From positions 1-27,447 of the forward strand of contig CAYTIB010000028.1 in NCBI GenBank assembly GCA_964437725.1: DNA of 27,447 nucleotides. Reading direction: 5' to 3'. Positions 15,050-23,389 of the stretch are shown in pieces (positions within the stretch are counted from its first letter, which is position 1; every line of letters begins with the position of its first letter). The translations under genes were made by a program, and so were the position numbers. The stretch is from CAYTIB01 sp964437725 (lineage in GTDB: Bacteria > UBA8248 > JACPRG01 > G963555815). The notes below the pieces were generated by a model. It searched no databases and was not told the origin of the DNA. It saw only the letters and a program-made list of their open reading frames with translations.

Positions 15050-16606
15050 ATGGTTGTGGCGCATCGAATACAAAGGGGCACCTATCAAGACTCCGTTAAG
15101 TTGATGCGCATCTCCGTTTCAGGTGGTGAGCGGGGAGGCGTGGAAATAGCCGTCGCGGTAATGGGAACAGAGAATAACCTGAAGAATCTTCAAGATACTG
15201 GTTTCGATAAAGAAATTGCAACAAGTGTGTCCCCCAACGATTTAATCCTGGCCGTACGGGCCAAAACCAAAAGAATAGCTAATGATGCCCTAGATTCCAT
15301 GGAGAAAATGATTTCCTCCTCCCTTAGCAAGGAAACCGAGGAGGGTATTCGTCCCCGCACGCTTCAATCCGCTCTTGGAATGCAACCGGAAGCCAACTTT
15401 GCCTTGATTTCTGTTCCAGGACCCTTCGCCCGAAGAGAAGCCGAGTCGGCACTAAACGCAGGACTGCACTGTATGGTTTTCAGTGACAACGTTTCCTTAG
15501 AAGACGAGGTTTTCCTGAAAACTGTGGCGGGTAACAAAAACCTTTTATTCATGGGCCCAGATTGCGGAACTGCTATTATTGGCAACAGGGCTTTAGCATT
15601 TGCTAACGTTGTCTCGAGGGGGGATGTGGGAATCGTTGGTGCCTCGGGAACAGGAATTCAAGCAATATCTGTGTTGATTGATCGGCTAGGTGGCGGTATC
15701 AGCCACGCTATTGGTACCGGTGGTCGGGACCTTTCGAAAGAAGTCGAGGGGCGGTCTATGCTGCAGGGAATCCGGATGCTGGGTGGGGACAAATCAACGA
15801 AGGTTCTGCTCCTCGTTTCTAAGCCATCTGATTCCGGAGTCATGAAGCGTGTTCTCGAAGCCGCAGCTGAAACCGGGAAACCCACCGTTGGGATCTTCCT
15901 TGGGGGTGACCCAAAGGTCACCAATGTTGCAGGCGTTCACCCGGCAGACAACCTGGAAGAAGCGGCACAAATCGCCGTAGCCTTAACACGTGGGGAGACC
16001 GCCAAACCATCCGGAGAAAATCACCATCTCAATTTTTCTAGATGGGTGGAGGCAGAGCGGTCGGCTTTGAATCCAGGGCAACGATACGTGCGCGGGCTAT
16101 ATTCCGGTGGAACATTGTGTGAAGAAGCAATCTTGATCCTCTCCCAGTCCATTGGCAACATCAACTCCAATATTTCAAAGCAAAAGGGTCTCGCTCTTCA
16201 GGATCCGAACCACAGCATTGCTCATACCGTGGTGGATCTGGGGGAAGACTTTTTTACGCGTGGTCGCCCTCATCCAATGATTGATCCCACCTTGCGAAAC
16301 AATCGGATTCTCCAGGAAGCGGAAGATCCAGGAACGGCTGTACTTTTGCTAGATGTGATCCTTGGATACGGATCACATGAAGACCCGGGCGGTGCGACAG
16401 CTGGGGCAATAAGCGAGGCAAAAAACATCGCTCGGAAATCTAGGCGAGGATTGACGGTTGTCGCTTCCGTATGCGGCACAGAGCGGGACCCACAAGTGCT
16501 GTCGGAACAGAACGCCGCCTTAGCCAAAGCCGGGGCCCGGGTTTTTTCAAGTAATACACAAGCAGCAATGTTTGCCGCTATGCTAGTGGAGGCTATTGCT
16601 TCGTAA
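15050..16606 (+). CDS. fdrA: FdrA family protein (acyl-CoA synthetase-like; oxamate carbamoyltransferase subunit family)
   Basis: A 518-residue protein matching E. coli FdrA over most of its length. Landmarks are NDLILAVRAKT, FSDNVSLEDE, MGPDCGTAI, GASGTGIQ, AIGTGGRDLSKEV, LYSGGTLCEEA, FFTRGRPHPMIDPTLRN and CGTERDP. The domains resemble the CoA-binding and ligase parts of succinyl-CoA synthetase. In E. coli the relative (AllF) works with AllG (YlbE) and AllH (YlbF) in oxamate carbamoyl transfer during allantoin use. Neither partner (DUF1116, DUF2877) is nearby here, and this protein stops about 40 residues short of the E. coli C-terminus. The ATG at 15050 is preferred, with GAGG 8 bases before it; a TTG at 15017 has a weak SD. 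Its end overlaps the convergent OmpA-domain gene by 14 bases. Confidence 0.9.
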   Translation: MVVAHRIQRGTYQDSVKLMRISVSGGERGGVEIAVAVMGTENNLKNLQDTGFDKEIATSVSPNDLILAVRAKTKRIANDALDSMEKMISSSLSKETEEGIRPRTLQSALGMQPEANFALISVPGPFARREAESALNAGLHCMVFSDNVSLEDEVFLKTVAGNKNLLFMGPDCGTAIIGNRALAFANVVSRGDVGIVGASGTGIQAISVLIDRLGGGISHAIGTGGRDLSKEVEGRSMLQGIRMLGGDKSTKVLLLVSKPSDSGVMKRVLEAAAETGKPTVGIFLGGDPKVTNVAGVHPADNLEEAAQIAVALTRGETAKPSGENHHLNFSRWVEAERSALNPGQRYVRGLYSGGTLCEEAILILSQSIGNINSNISKQKGLALQDPNHSIAHTVVDLGEDFFTRGRPHPMIDPTLRNNRILQEAEDPGTAVLLLDVILGYGSHEDPGGATAGAISEAKNIARKSRRGLTVVASVCGTERDPQVLSEQNAALAKAGARVFSSNTQAAMFAAMLVEAIAS

Positions 16607-17612
16607 GAGTGGAGGGCTTCTCGTTGGTTTCAACACCTGGAACTAAAAGGATTTCAACACGGCGGTTTCGACTCCTTCCGGAAACTGTTAAGTTCGAGTC
16701 AATCGGCCGAAAGTAGGAGTATCCCACTACGGACATCCGCTTTGGGTCTATACCCTTCCTTTCCAAATAACGTACAACTGTTGCGGCACGGGCTAGCGAT
16801 AGCTCCCAATTGGAACTGAACTTTTCGAGCAGCGATCCATGAATTCGTTGGTTGTCCGCGTGACCCTCGATAACTATTAGCCCATCCCTGATTGGTACTA
16901 AGCTGCTGAAAATCGCATTAACTGTTTCCTCGCTAGATTCTGTCAATTCCGCACGCCCCTTTTGAAACGTCACCCTGTTGACCATCTCAATGGAGATGTG
17001 CTCTTTCTTTCTGCGGACAAAAACCTCCTTATTGTCTATTTTCGATTTCAGCCTTTCCAATAGGAGCTTGTGACTGGCTCGGAGTTGCGCTATTTCCTGC
17101 TCTTTGCTGTACACAGTCTTTTCATATCTCTTCCGCAAATCGAGGATCCGCCTTTGCAGAGATTGACGGGTAAATTTGGATTCGTGACTGACGACGGAAA
17201 GCTCTCGGATCTCTCGGGAAAAGTTAGCTAGTGTTTCTTTCAGTTTTCGATTTCCAGATCGCAAAGAGACTACGGCCTTGGTAGCTGAAACATTGTCTGT
17301 TTCAAGTTTTTCCACCTTTTGAGTTAAATTGGTTACCGCATTGCGGAATTCGGAAAGAGAGCGATCTGAATCCTTCAGTGCAGCCTGAAGATGAACTATC
17401 TCTCTCTGATCCTTCTCCAATCTAGCTTTTGCGTTCTGGAACTTTTCGCTTGTTTCGCCCAACTGACCCCGGAGAGCGTCTCGCTCATTCTCGAAACTTG
17501 CGGCTTGCTCAGACAAGCTCTGCGTGCGGGTGGCGTAACGATACCCACCGGCTGTCAAGGCTATAGCCAAAAGCCCGGCAACTCCCCAAGCCGCTTTTGC
17601 GGTGACAACCAC
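16593..17612 (-). CDS. Membrane-anchored coiled-coil protein with C-terminal OmpA/MotB peptidoglycan-binding domain
   Basis: A 339-residue protein. It has one N-terminal membrane helix (about 7-24), a long charged heptad-rich coiled coil (about 30-210), and a C-terminal OmpA-like domain (about 220-325) with IEGHADNQRI, NWELSLARAATVVRYL and SYFRPIDSN followed by RSRNRRVEILLVP. These are the residues that grip diaminopimelate in peptidoglycan. It would anchor the inner membrane to the cell wall. MotB proteins share the layout, but no MotA gene is adjacent. The GTG start is preceded by AAAAAGGAG. A promoter-like pair lies at 17674-17702. Confidence 0.9.
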   Translation of the reverse strand: MVVTAKAAWGVAGLLAIALTAGGYRYATRTQSLSEQAASFENERDALRGQLGETSEKFQNAKARLEKDQREIVHLQAALKDSDRSLSEFRNAVTNLTQKVEKLETDNVSATKAVVSLRSGNRKLKETLANFSREIRELSVVSHESKFTRQSLQRRILDLRKRYEKTVYSKEQEIAQLRASHKLLLERLKSKIDNKEVFVRRKKEHISIEMVNRVTFQKGRAELTESSEETVNAIFSSLVPIRDGLIVIEGHADNQRIHGSLLEKFSSNWELSLARAATVVRYLERKGIDPKRMSVVGYSYFRPIDSNLTVSGRSRNRRVEILLVPGVETNEKPSTLTKQ

Positions 17613-17673
17613 TTTCTAGTGCTCCTTTTTCCGAAAAACCTCTCGCCTAATGTCGGACGTTACCACTAAGAGT

Positions 17674-17702
17674 ATTCTGGGTAACAGAAAACAAAGCGTC
17701 AA
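17674..17702 (-). promoter_or_regulatory. Promoter candidate for the OmpA-domain gene
   Basis: On the minus strand, TTGACG (17697-17702) and CAGAAT (17674-17679) are separated by 17 bases, about 60 bases before the GTG start. The -35 matches 5 of 6 and the -10 matches 4 of 6. Confidence 0.4.
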
Positions 17703-17726
17703 GAAAAGAATAATCAAATTTACAAA

Positions 17727-17751
17727 GATCCTACGGATGCGTTTCCGGATC
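17727..17751 (-). terminator. Possible terminator at the end of the FIST gene
   Basis: On the minus strand, GATC-CGGA, loop AACGCA, TCCG, a three-base bulge (the TAG stop), then GATC form an interrupted stem. It is followed by TTTGTAAATTTG. The stem is imperfect and the T-run broken, so this is tentative. Confidence 0.3.
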
Positions 17752-18930
17752 GGACACCAACAGAAGAACACCGGAATATTGATGCAGGTACGTCTTTTCA
17801 CAAATAGGAGCAATCTCTGACCCGGAAAAAAATCCCGCAAACGGAACTCCTTCGAGTGTGCTGCGCAGAACACGAGAATCAACGCCCTCCTCACCGTAAA
17901 GCCCTTTACCTCTGGCCATGCAGTTGAAGTACATCCCGAAAGAGGCCGGATAATGATTCCCTTGGAGTTCGTTTGACATGCGCATCAGATCCTCTCGTGC
18001 ACCAATCGGTTCTCGGAGAGCAAAGGTGAGAATCTGCCCGGTCCGGGCCTCATCGCCAATGGCTATTGCCCCAGATTTCGGGTCAATCCCCATAATGCCT
18101 CGAACCAGATATTGTCCTTGCGCTATTTGGTCCTGGTCCGGCTCCATGGGAAGTCCAAGGAATACAGAAGAGATTCCATGTCTAAGATCTTTCATCCGCT
18201 CCTCTCCAACTGCCTCGGCAAACACATCGGAGGCACACCGCCCGCCAAGCTCATAAATGATGTTCTTCTCAGCTCGGGTAACGATGACGGGATCTCCTAA
18301 AGGCCGACATGCCTGTGTCATCCGGACGTCTACGGAAGCTGTGCCCGCCAAAAGCATTCCCACCATCGCGTTGGATTCAATCCGGCCCTGATAGAACTGA
18401 TAAGTCCTCCCGTGGGAACCGTCCTCCGAGGCACCCCCACCCATGATGGTAAGTGATCCCAGTTTGTTTTCCAGCTCGTTGAAAAAGGTATTCGATTCCA
18501 TATGGTAGGTGTCAGGCAGTAGGAGCAAAACGGAGTTTTTCGACATATGAGGTTTTACCCGCCCTGCCATGGCTAACGCCGCAGCTTCTGCCCGGCCATG
18601 AATCGGACGCTCGATGAGAGAAGTAGCCTTAAGGGAAGGAGATGATACGGCCAAAAGAGCTATCCCCGGTGCTCCTTCAATCTCCCCTTCTTCCGTTAAC
18701 ACCCCATATCCACTGCATCCAATAATATTTTCCGTGCCAGTCAGTTCGGAAATTTTTTCTAGCATCATCCGAAATTTGGGGAAATGATGGACGGTGGAGA
18801 AAACCATCGCCCAATCGGCCGGACGACCGTCAAGTAAAGACATGGAACGGCCAATAACTTCCTCAACCGCATGGTGGGTTTCGGGATCCTTGGACAATCC
18901 GCTACCCGCTAGAATTTTTTTGTGCGCCAC
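17731..18930 (-). CDS. FIST domain protein (FIST_N and FIST_C), ligand sensor
   Basis: A 399-residue protein with both FIST halves and no output domain attached. The N-terminal half contains NIIGCSGYGVLTEEGEIEG (about 69-87) and LLLLPDTYHMESNTFFNELENKL. The C-terminal half contains GDEARTGQILTFALREP and the FNCMARGKGLYGEEGVDSRVL signature near 335-355. FIST domains are thought to bind small ligands, possibly amino acids, in signal transduction. Stand-alone versions are cytoplasmic and poorly understood. The GTG start follows GAGGTGAT with 8-base spacing. It is divergent from the aldehyde oxidoreductase gene, so it may sense a metabolite relevant to that enzyme (inference). Confidence 0.92.
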   Translation of the reverse strand: MAHKKILAGSGLSKDPETHHAVEEVIGRSMSLLDGRPADWAMVFSTVHHFPKFRMMLEKISELTGTENIIGCSGYGVLTEEGEIEGAPGIALLAVSSPSLKATSLIERPIHGRAEAAALAMAGRVKPHMSKNSVLLLLPDTYHMESNTFFNELENKLGSLTIMGGGASEDGSHGRTYQFYQGRIESNAMVGMLLAGTASVDVRMTQACRPLGDPVIVTRAEKNIIYELGGRCASDVFAEAVGEERMKDLRHGISSVFLGLPMEPDQDQIAQGQYLVRGIMGIDPKSGAIAIGDEARTGQILTFALREPIGAREDLMRMSNELQGNHYPASFGMYFNCMARGKGLYGEEGVDSRVLRSTLEGVPFAGFFSGSEIAPICEKTYLHQYSGVLLLVSDPETHP

Positions 18931-19254
18931 GGGTCACATCACCTCATTGAACGTGAGAAGACCAAAACCTCCCTACTTTACTCTACACTTGCAAAGGTTT
19001 TGTTTAAATCATGCAATTTTACAAGTTCCTCGCGGCAAGAATTATATCGATGCCCAAAATCCGAATAGAATCAGGACTGCAATTGAGAAAAGCCATGCCA
19101 AACTCTAAGCTCCTTGACACCCATGACTATCTCCCGGAAACTGTTGCATAGGAACTGGGGCTAACCGGCTTGCTGTGGTTGCTGGAAGGTTACCTAAGCT
19201 CGCGTTTTCTGTGGGCCGCCATTAGTTATCCATTAGCAAACGGAGAACTACGAC
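18931..19254. other. Divergent region between FIST and aldehyde oxidoreductase genes
   Basis: This 324-base stretch shows no supported gene. On the minus strand a perfect TATAAT lies at 19041-19046, about 110 bases before the FIST start, but no good -35 accompanies it. On the plus strand a perfect TTGACA sits at 19114-19119 without a matching -10. The 12-mer TCCATTAGCAAA at 19229-19240 overlaps the leader of the aldehyde oxidoreductase gene. Confidence 0.5.
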
Positions 19255-21114
19255 GTGTGGACTGATTCAAAAAATGAAGAGAAAAACCTGTGGGACCATA
19301 AGTACCGCCAAATCTGGGCGGACCTGAGTCGGGAAACTTTTCAGGAAGAAATTAAATCATGTGAAGATACAGAAGATCTCTTAGGCGGGATCGGTCGATC
19401 CTTTAAAGTGCTTCAAGACTACGATGTGACTGATCCCTATGCCTCTGAATCTCCGCTGATTATGAATCTCGGATTGTTTTCCGGTACGGATGTCATGACC
19501 GGCCTGCGGACGTTTTTTTCTGCCTACAGCCCCTTAAAAACTTCCAAGTCGGGTATGCCTTCCGCAATGTGGAGCGCTGCCTCCGGCAAATTTGGTACAA
19601 AGCTCGACTGCGCAGGTGTAGACGAGATGATCTTCACAGGCCGCTGTAAAAAGTGGAGCTATTTGGTCATTGAAAGTGACGGGGAAACCCGGTCTTGTAC
19701 ATTACAAGATGCCTCAGAAATCCTCGGGAAAACTACACATGAAAAGATTTTATGGCTTGCCGATCACTATAAGGATGCCCACTTCGGTGTTTTAGGTCCT
19801 TCGGGTGAAAACTGGCAAGGTAACCGCTTCGCTGGTATTGCTATCAGCACAGAAAACCAACTCAAATCCCGTGAGCCAAAACCTCGATTCGCCGGGCGGG
19901 GCGGCATGGGCAATCTGATGGGATCGAAAAACTTAGTCGCTATTGTGGCTAAGGCACCTGATCATAAGGGCAGAGTGTCGCCAGTCATTAAGGCTGTAAA
20001 TATGGAGATTTCCCGCGGCGACGGTTCTCGCAACTACCGTGACAAACGAAAAAATAATGGTCTCGGTGGAACGTGGCGGAATTATCCGCCACTTCATGAG
20101 AGCGGAATCTTGCCCGAGAAAAACTTCATGCCACAGGGGACGGAGGAAGCGGCTAATCAATATCGAGACACCTTCGAGGAAAACTACTACGTCAAGGATG
20201 AATCTTGTTTTAAATGCGGAATCGCGTGTCACAAAAACGTATACGAGGCTGTAGAGAAAAATGGAAAGAAAAAGCCTGGTGAGTTCTTTGTCAAGCTCGA
20301 CTATGAGCCCATGAACCTAATGTCAACCAATCTGGGGATTTATGATCAAGCCCAGACACTCGAGCTTGTGGAGTTAACAGACGACATGGGGTTCGATTCG
20401 ATCAGCTTGGGAGTCGTTCTGGGGTACGCCATGGAATACAACGAGCGACGAGATCAAGGGGCACCGGGTGAAAAGATCCTCGACGGGATCAAGTTTGGTG
20501 ATTTCGAGGGGATCATGGATCTTACACGCCGTTGTGCTGAAGGAAACCTTCCCCAACTCGGTCATGGTGTTATGAGATTATCTGAGGAGTTGGGCGAGAC
20601 CGATTACGCAATGCACTGCAAGGGACTGGAGCTCCCGGCCTATCTGCCAGAAACTAACCCGGGCTATCCATTTGCAATTGCCGGCGGGCATATGGCTATG
20701 CGCACATTCCTTTTCCTCGTCTTTGAGAAAGAGACGTCTCTCGAGTATTGGGAGGATGCTATTCTCAACCGAGGGATTCACTACACCAGAGATGACCTGA
20801 TTGGTACGTGCAAGTTTGCAGGAACACCCGACGCCTCCATTTTGGATGCTATCAAAGACTTAAAAGGCGTTCCCATGACTGAACAAGAACTAAAAGACGG
20901 TGTAATGCGAACATACTTGCGAGGCCTATTGTTAGAACGAAAACAGGGATTCACCGATGAGGATTACGTCTTGCCGGCCCGTGTGTACGAACGCCAAGAG
21001 CATATCAAGGTACCACAGTTTATTACACCGGATTTTTGGGTGGAGCTCCGCAGTCGCGTTCTGAAAGGGCTAGACAAGCGCATCGATGAGTTTGGTCTGG
21101 TCACGTCAGCGTAA
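19255..21114 (+). CDS. Tungsten-dependent aldehyde:ferredoxin oxidoreductase family protein
   Basis: A 619-residue AOR-family enzyme. The tungstopterin domain shows PKPRFAGRGGMGNLMGSKNLVAI (209-230). The [4Fe-4S] cluster ligands are the three cysteines of CFKCGIACHK (318, 321, 325) plus Cys519 in DDLIGTCKFAG. CKGLELPAYLP (455-465) is a further family block. Members oxidise aldehydes to acids with ferredoxin, or reduce acids; some clades reduce aromatic acyl-CoA as BamB-type enzymes. The substrate here is unknown, and no ferredoxin or molybdopterin gene is in the window. The GTG start follows GGAG at 9 bases. It is a single-gene unit, divergent from FIST. The product could be aldehydes from the TPP decarboxylases (inference). 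Confidence 0.93.
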   Translation: MWTDSKNEEKNLWDHKYRQIWADLSRETFQEEIKSCEDTEDLLGGIGRSFKVLQDYDVTDPYASESPLIMNLGLFSGTDVMTGLRTFFSAYSPLKTSKSGMPSAMWSAASGKFGTKLDCAGVDEMIFTGRCKKWSYLVIESDGETRSCTLQDASEILGKTTHEKILWLADHYKDAHFGVLGPSGENWQGNRFAGIAISTENQLKSREPKPRFAGRGGMGNLMGSKNLVAIVAKAPDHKGRVSPVIKAVNMEISRGDGSRNYRDKRKNNGLGGTWRNYPPLHESGILPEKNFMPQGTEEAANQYRDTFEENYYVKDESCFKCGIACHKNVYEAVEKNGKKKPGEFFVKLDYEPMNLMSTNLGIYDQAQTLELVELTDDMGFDSISLGVVLGYAMEYNERRDQGAPGEKILDGIKFGDFEGIMDLTRRCAEGNLPQLGHGVMRLSEELGETDYAMHCKGLELPAYLPETNPGYPFAIAGGHMAMRTFLFLVFEKETSLEYWEDAILNRGIHYTRDDLIGTCKFAGTPDASILDAIKDLKGVPMTEQELKDGVMRTYLRGLLLERKQGFTDEDYVLPARVYERQEHIKVPQFITPDFWVELRSRVLKGLDKRIDEFGLVTSA

Positions 21115-21438
21115 AATCATACAGATTTGTCGCCAAGCAATTGAGAATATCTTGTAATGAAGAAATTTCGGTTTTTGTGCGTAATTCGATAAACCCCTCT
21201 TGCAAAAAACCCTGAGTTTGCCCTGAACAACCACATGCGCGTACACCTTACACTACCCAGAGAGAGAATCGTGATGGAAAGATTCGCCCTTCCTCAGCGC
21301 ATCCGCTATCCTAATTCTGCGTTCTGCATGACCTGCGCAAATTGAGTAACCTCTGCGAATACACTTCCAACAGAAATTAAATCCAAGTGGAAATCTAAGA
21401 AACAATCTGGAGACGAGTATTCGCCGAGAGGCGGAGTC
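21115..21438. other. Intergenic region between aldehyde oxidoreductase and GntR genes
   Basis: This 324-base gap separates two convergent genes. The only coding hint is a 23-codon ORF at 21274-21345 preceded by GAGAGAG; it reads MERFALPQRIRYPN and ends with a CxxC (FCMTCAN). A hairpin near the GntR stop lies at its right end. I see no repeat or RNA gene. Confidence 0.4.
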
Positions 21439-21440
21439 TC
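21410..21440 (-). terminator. Hairpin at the end of the decarboxylase operon
   Basis: The minus strand reads GAGAC, then CGCC-TCTC-GGCG, then GTCTC: nested outer 5-bp and inner 4-bp stems, overlapping the GntR stop codon. They are followed by CAGATTGTTTCTTAG, a poor but T-rich tail. It is a plausible terminator. Confidence 0.35.
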
Positions 21441-22167
21441 ATGGGACCTGGGTGGGCTCCACCCGAATAGAATTAGACTCGCAATTCATTAGGGAAAGAA
21501 AAGTCTGTTCCTGGTTTTCGAGGTGTTGGATCACACATCGTTCTGCTTTTATCGGATCACGGCAAATAAGGGCTGAAAGGATTTCCTTGTGCTCACGCAT
21601 AGATTGGTCTAATCGATCAGGTGCTTCGTGGGAGAGAATGCGTGTTTTGACTATCTGAGACCGCACCTGCTCTACCAATTCTAGCAAGCGATGATTCCCG
21701 GAGGATTCAACAAAAATACGGTGGAACAAATGATTATGATGATAGTAGCCATCAATGTTGCCTGCCTGCCTGCACTCTTCAAGTGCGTTGGTAGTTTCGC
21801 GCAAATGCTCCAGGCTTTCATCCGTAATCCGCTCGGCTGCAAGCCGTGCCGCCAGCCCCTCCAAAACACTTGCAATGGCATATAAATCTTTAACCTCTTC
21901 TTTGGTCGGCCGACTCACAAATGCTCCCTTATGAGGAACGAGAGATATGTATCCTTGGATCTCAAGTTCTTTCAGGGCTTCCCGAACGGAGGTGCGACTC
22001 ACACCAAAAGTGGCTGTCAACTCTTTCTCAATCAATCGGTGCCCGGCTCTCAACCGACCGTCAAGAATAGCTTCTCGGATCTGGGAAGCTACCGCCCGGC
22101 TCATCGGCCGTGGACGGATTTCCGTAAACCCAGCGAGACCTGAAGACGCCAACGCACTTTTTTCCAT
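21439..22167 (-). CDS. GntR-family transcriptional regulator, FadR/FCD subfamily
   Basis: A 242-residue regulator. An N-terminal winged helix-turn-helix (about 22-88: IREAILDGRLRAGHRLIEKELTA..., SRTSVREALKELEIQGYI, GAFVSRP) is followed by an all-helical FCD ligand domain. That domain has HNHLFHRIF and REHKEIL, whose histidines normally bind a metal that helps hold an organic-acid effector. The usual Asp four residues before the first His is Asn here, a variant known in the family. It is the last gene of the minus-strand operon, 3 bases after the CoA-transferase gene, and probably represses the operon until its acid substrate binds (inference). The ATG has GAGGGGG about 11 bases upstream. Confidence 0.92.
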   Translation of the reverse strand: MEKSALASSGLAGFTEIRPRPMSRAVASQIREAILDGRLRAGHRLIEKELTATFGVSRTSVREALKELEIQGYISLVPHKGAFVSRPTKEEVKDLYAIASVLEGLAARLAAERITDESLEHLRETTNALEECRQAGNIDGYYHHNHLFHRIFVESSGNHRLLELVEQVRSQIVKTRILSHEAPDRLDQSMREHKEILSALICRDPIKAERCVIQHLENQEQTFLSLMNCESNSIRVEPTQVP

Positions 22168-22170
22168 GGG

Positions 22171-23361
22171 TCAAATAACCCCCTCATCCCGCAAGTCCTG
22201 AATTTCATCCAGCGAAAAATGAAGAACTTCTCGCAACAATTCATCCGTCTGCTCTCCAAGGAGCGGTGGTGGTGAGAAAACTCCGGCCTGCGTGTCAGAA
22301 AACTTCATGGGCACACCCGTTAGCTTCGTCTTTCCAGCCACAGGATGATCTACTTCGACCACCATGTCTCGTGCCAGCACCTGCGGGTGCGTCAAAACCT
22401 GGTCCAATGTGTTGATGGAACCGCAGGGGATGCCGGCCACATGTAATCTTTCAAGCCAAACAGAACGCGATTCTGTCCTTAGGATCTTCTCAATCTCCGT
22501 TTTTAGCTCGTCGTGGTTTTGGACACGGCTAGCGTTATTTTCATACTTGGCTTCATGTATCCAATCTGACCGATCGATCACATCACAAAACTTAGCCCAC
22601 AAGGAGTCATTCCCCACGCCAAGGTTAATAAAACCATCCGCGCATTCGAGTGTTTCGTAGGGGACAATACTCGGGTGGGCATTGCCTAACCGTTTAGGTG
22701 ATTGTCCAGTAGAAAAATAGATGCCTGCCTGGTAGGTTAGAAGAGCTACTTGACCGTCCAGCATCGCAACATCCACTTTCTGTCCTTTCCCTGTTCGTGT
22801 GCGTGCGAACAGGGCAGCCAAAACTCCGTGGCAGGCGAGCATTCCCGCGGTGATGTCAGCAATTGAGGCGCCAACCTTAGCGGGTTGACCATCTGGATCA
22901 CCGGTAAGACTCATGATCCCGCCTTCACCCTGAATTACGACATCATATCCCGGACGATCCTTGAGGGGTCCCGTATGCCCAAAACCTGACACTGAAGCAA
23001 AAACTATATTGGGGTTGATTTCGTGGACACGATCATAGCCAAAACCCAGTTTTTCCATAGTTCCCGGGCGAAAGTTTTCGACAACCACGTCTGATTGTTC
23101 AATCAGCCGGGTCAACACAGCCTTTCCCTTTTCTTCTTTCAAGTTAAGCGTTAGGCTTTTCTTGTTCCGGTTAACACTCATGAAATAAGAACTCTCACCA
23201 TTCACGAAAGGAGGCCCCCACTCCCGGGTGGCATCTCCTTTTCCAGGAAGCTCTACTTTGATGACCTCAGCCCCCAGGTCCGCCAACATCATAGTGGCGT
23301 AGGGACCTGCCAAAATTCGGGTGAGATCCAAAACGCGAATACCTTCCAGTGGACCTACCAT
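22171..23361 (-). CDS. CaiB/BaiF family CoA-transferase (family III)
   Basis: A 396-residue family III CoA-transferase. It shows the CoA-binding start PLEGIRVLDLTRILAGPYATMMLADLGAEVIKVE, VNRNKKSLTLNLK, VVENFRPGTMEKLG, and the catalytic Asp in DRPGYDVVIQGEGG (Asp140), which forms the acyl-aspartyl and aspartyl-CoA intermediates. It moves CoA between two carboxylic acids; donor and acceptor cannot be read from sequence. It lies 28 bases after the decarboxylase beta gene and directly before the regulator. It may activate the acid that the membrane decarboxylase acts on, with the decarboxylated CoA ester as CoA donor (inference). The SD GGGAG lies about 11 bases upstream. Confidence 0.95.
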   Translation of the reverse strand: MVGPLEGIRVLDLTRILAGPYATMMLADLGAEVIKVELPGKGDATREWGPPFVNGESSYFMSVNRNKKSLTLNLKEEKGKAVLTRLIEQSDVVVENFRPGTMEKLGFGYDRVHEINPNIVFASVSGFGHTGPLKDRPGYDVVIQGEGGIMSLTGDPDGQPAKVGASIADITAGMLACHGVLAALFARTRTGKGQKVDVAMLDGQVALLTYQAGIYFSTGQSPKRLGNAHPSIVPYETLECADGFINLGVGNDSLWAKFCDVIDRSDWIHEAKYENNASRVQNHDELKTEIEKILRTESRSVWLERLHVAGIPCGSINTLDQVLTHPQVLARDMVVEVDHPVAGKTKLTGVPMKFSDTQAGVFSPPPLLGEQTDELLREVLHFSLDEIQDLRDEGVI

Positions 23362-23389
23362 TTAAAAAGTTCTCCCGGCTCAAACATAA

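Noticed and set aside
16593..17612. MotB flagellar stator
   Set aside because: No MotA gene is adjacent and the long coiled coil is larger than in MotB. A general OmpA-domain anchor is the safer call.
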